A stretch of 64,000 nt of DNA, from NCBI RefSeq assembly GCF_001620265.1, contig NZ_CP012661.1:434001-498000 (forward strand), in the 5' to 3' direction. This DNA comes from Frigidibacter mobilis. Lineage in GTDB: Bacteria; Pseudomonadota; Alphaproteobacteria; Rhodobacterales; Rhodobacteraceae. Of the stretch, positions 63,901 through 64,000 are shown piece by piece; the stretch's first letter is position 1, and each line of letters begins with the position of its first letter. Under the pieces are notes generated by a model. It was not told the DNA's origin. It ran no database searches and worked only from the letters and a program-made list of their open reading frames with translations. The translations under genes and the position numbers were made by a program.

Positions 63901-64000
63901 GTCTCGTTATAGACGGCGCGCAGATAGTCTGCTTCGTTGCGCCTGAAGCTCTGAACCAGCTCGCCGACCCGAGCGCGCGCGGCTGCCTTCAGGTCTGGAC
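60939..64000 (-). CDS. Type IIG-like restriction-modification enzyme (5' partial)
   Basis: A fused nuclease and adenine methyltransferase of at least 1019 residues; the coding frame stays open to the window edge. Its N-terminus has YNETQARTDFITPLLAAFGW. A PD-(D/E)xK nuclease core follows (KKPDYELRL ... LFVEAKKPS), then methyltransferase motif I (VADICCGSGIFLLSV) and motif IV NPPY (VIVGNPPYIRIQ). A C-terminal target-recognition region ends with LIDANDAILAARTP. It belongs to the Eco57I-like family. It is convergent with herA with no gap. The start beyond the edge is unknown. Confidence 0.88.
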   Translation of the reverse strand, partial: PDLKAAARARVGELVQSFRRNEADYLRAVYNETQARTDFITPLLAAFGWDVHNAAGQPLGLREVIEEATVEVGEERLSKKPDYELRLARQRKLFVEAKKPSIHIDRNRDAAFQTRRYGYSASLPIAVLTNFHQLAVYDCKPKPDLTDEANVARILLVRYDELEARFDELWPLLSRAAVYSGDFDRRFSVDVTRHGAEQFDDFFLRQVRSWRERLAQDIHCNTPGLSPEELTYAVQLFLLRIVFLRICEDRDIERYETLRDLAAGDGSFNALLAELRRADAFYDSGLFRLLDDARLGVRVSDDVLSGIINELYYPQSPYTFAVVETEVLGEIYEQFLGEIITIDAAGAVEISSKPEVRESGGVVPTPRYIVDAIVQRTLGPRLAGKAPTDLAVFTVADICCGSGIFLLSVFEFLTDHYLAWYQANDRAAHVGRTIYEAGAGLWRLTFEEKRRILLAHVRGVDIDANAVEVARFSLLLKLIEDEGAAGLRDYVGRTGTPALPELDGTLRAGNSLVSQAEWTAARGALPAQLLEKVNPFSWADEFPAETARGGFDVIVGNPPYIRIQNMQAYSPEEAAFYQNAASPYTTARQDNFDKYALFIERSLSLVRPDGRLGVIIPHKFMTIQAGRALRHLVTANHILEEIVHFGVQQVFGRQAANYTCLLILDRQGKADVMVERVEALEPWRYGTPGPRNVLPAAELTDDPWQFADDDTRALFARVRAACGRELGNAAEIFVGVQTSADPIYIFRAAAETADTVTLRWDGRDWPIERGILRPCLHDAKLYPFTRAEANAWMIFPYEIVHAARTTARLIQPADMARRFPVCFAYLTARRAELERRNVVGGTAADRQFYQFGRSQSLTKFDSPKIILPILSLEARYAYDESNIMMTGGGNGPYYMIRPQDGAPESNFFLLAVLHHPLSEAMVRTHTSPFRGGYYSHGKQFIEHLPIPPATLVQRTEIETLVRQLIDANDAILAARTPRQKTLHERNAVALRERIEARVSALFLLSATDMALAKAVPVPS

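Larger units (their letters stand above)
29580..64000. mobile_element. Integrative and conjugative element (left end and most of body; right end outside)
   Basis: Everything right of tRNA-Arg forms one element. It comprises a serine recombinase at the tRNA junction, a full trb mating-pair set, a TraG coupling protein and a DUF3363 relaxase. It also has a candidate oriT, a plasmid-type replication initiator with iteron-like repeats, RdfS/QseM/FseA-like control genes, ardA and a defence island. Cargo blocks (EamA/XRE-cupin; MFS/TetR/LysR) sit between transfer modules. No second tRNA end is visible, so the element is at least 34 kb. The gene content resembles the ICEMlSymR7A-like group known from rhizobia. 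Confidence 0.9.

Noticed and set aside
1..64000. CRISPR arrays, rRNA genes and insertion sequences
   Set aside because: I found no regularly spaced repeats of CRISPR type, no rRNA sequence and no transposase gene in the window.

Overview
The first 29.5 kb is alphaproteobacterial chromosome, most likely Rhodobacterales (Rhodobacter/Paracoccus type; genus not resolved). The base composition is GC-rich, and the end of a spc/alpha ribosomal operon (secY-adk-rpsM-rpsK-rpoA-rplQ) is followed by a LuxR/LuxI acyl-homoserine-lactone pair. After that come rarA, a tightly overlapping crcB/pseudouridine synthase/HAD phosphatase/ATP12 string, and a complete Aap-type amino-acid ABC transporter (aapJQMP). 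A minus-strand block follows: argB, a ferredoxin-like protein and a SixA-type phosphatase, then rpmH-rnpA-yidD-ttcA, an EAL-domain protein, yidC, a MOSC protein and engB. A short SDR gene, a TVP38-family membrane protein with a flavin disulfide reductase, and a sensor histidine kinase complete the chromosomal part. I see no frameshift in any of it.

At 29503-29579 lies tRNA-Arg(ACG). Everything from its 3' end to the right edge of the window reads as one integrative and conjugative element (ICE), at least 34 kb long, whose far end is outside the window. The left end holds a large serine recombinase whose last codons lie antisense inside the tRNA. It is the last gene of a coupled operon with a TumE/TumA-like toxin-antitoxin pair and a small unknown gene. 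Next come a cargo pair (EamA exporter and XRE-cupin regulator), a full trb mating-pair operon (trbB-C-D-E-J-K-L-F-G-I), a CopG-like protein, the coupling protein TraG, and a LysR/MFS/TetR cargo block. The DNA-processing block follows: relaxase, candidate oriT, lytic transglycosylase, DUF736, TraF peptidase, DUF2840, a plasmid-type replication initiator with iteron-like repeats, and an AlpA/RdfS-like protein.

Right of this is a control region resembling that of the Mesorhizobium ICEMlSymR7A. It holds a stand-alone DUF2285 protein (QseM-like), and a DUF6499 ORF overlapping a DUF2285 ORF in the +1 frame, the arrangement that yields FseA there by programmed ribosomal frameshifting. A broken ardA and a defence island (Sir2-HerA pair, then a type IIG restriction-modification enzyme cut by the window edge) finish the window.

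The most interesting signals are regulatory. A 47-bp block with a palindromic core is duplicated about 80 bp upstream of two operons 23 kb apart: the one holding the serine recombinase and the one starting with the RdfS-like gene. This suggests common control of integration/excision and transfer functions. A second 20-bp motif is shared upstream of traG and near the trb operon. Matched TetR operators flank the tetR/MFS pair. Five cargo or accessory genes carry single-base losses at homopolymers, and the toxin gene has an in-frame TAA, while all conjugation genes are intact. Either the cargo is decaying or phase-varying, or the sequence has local errors.
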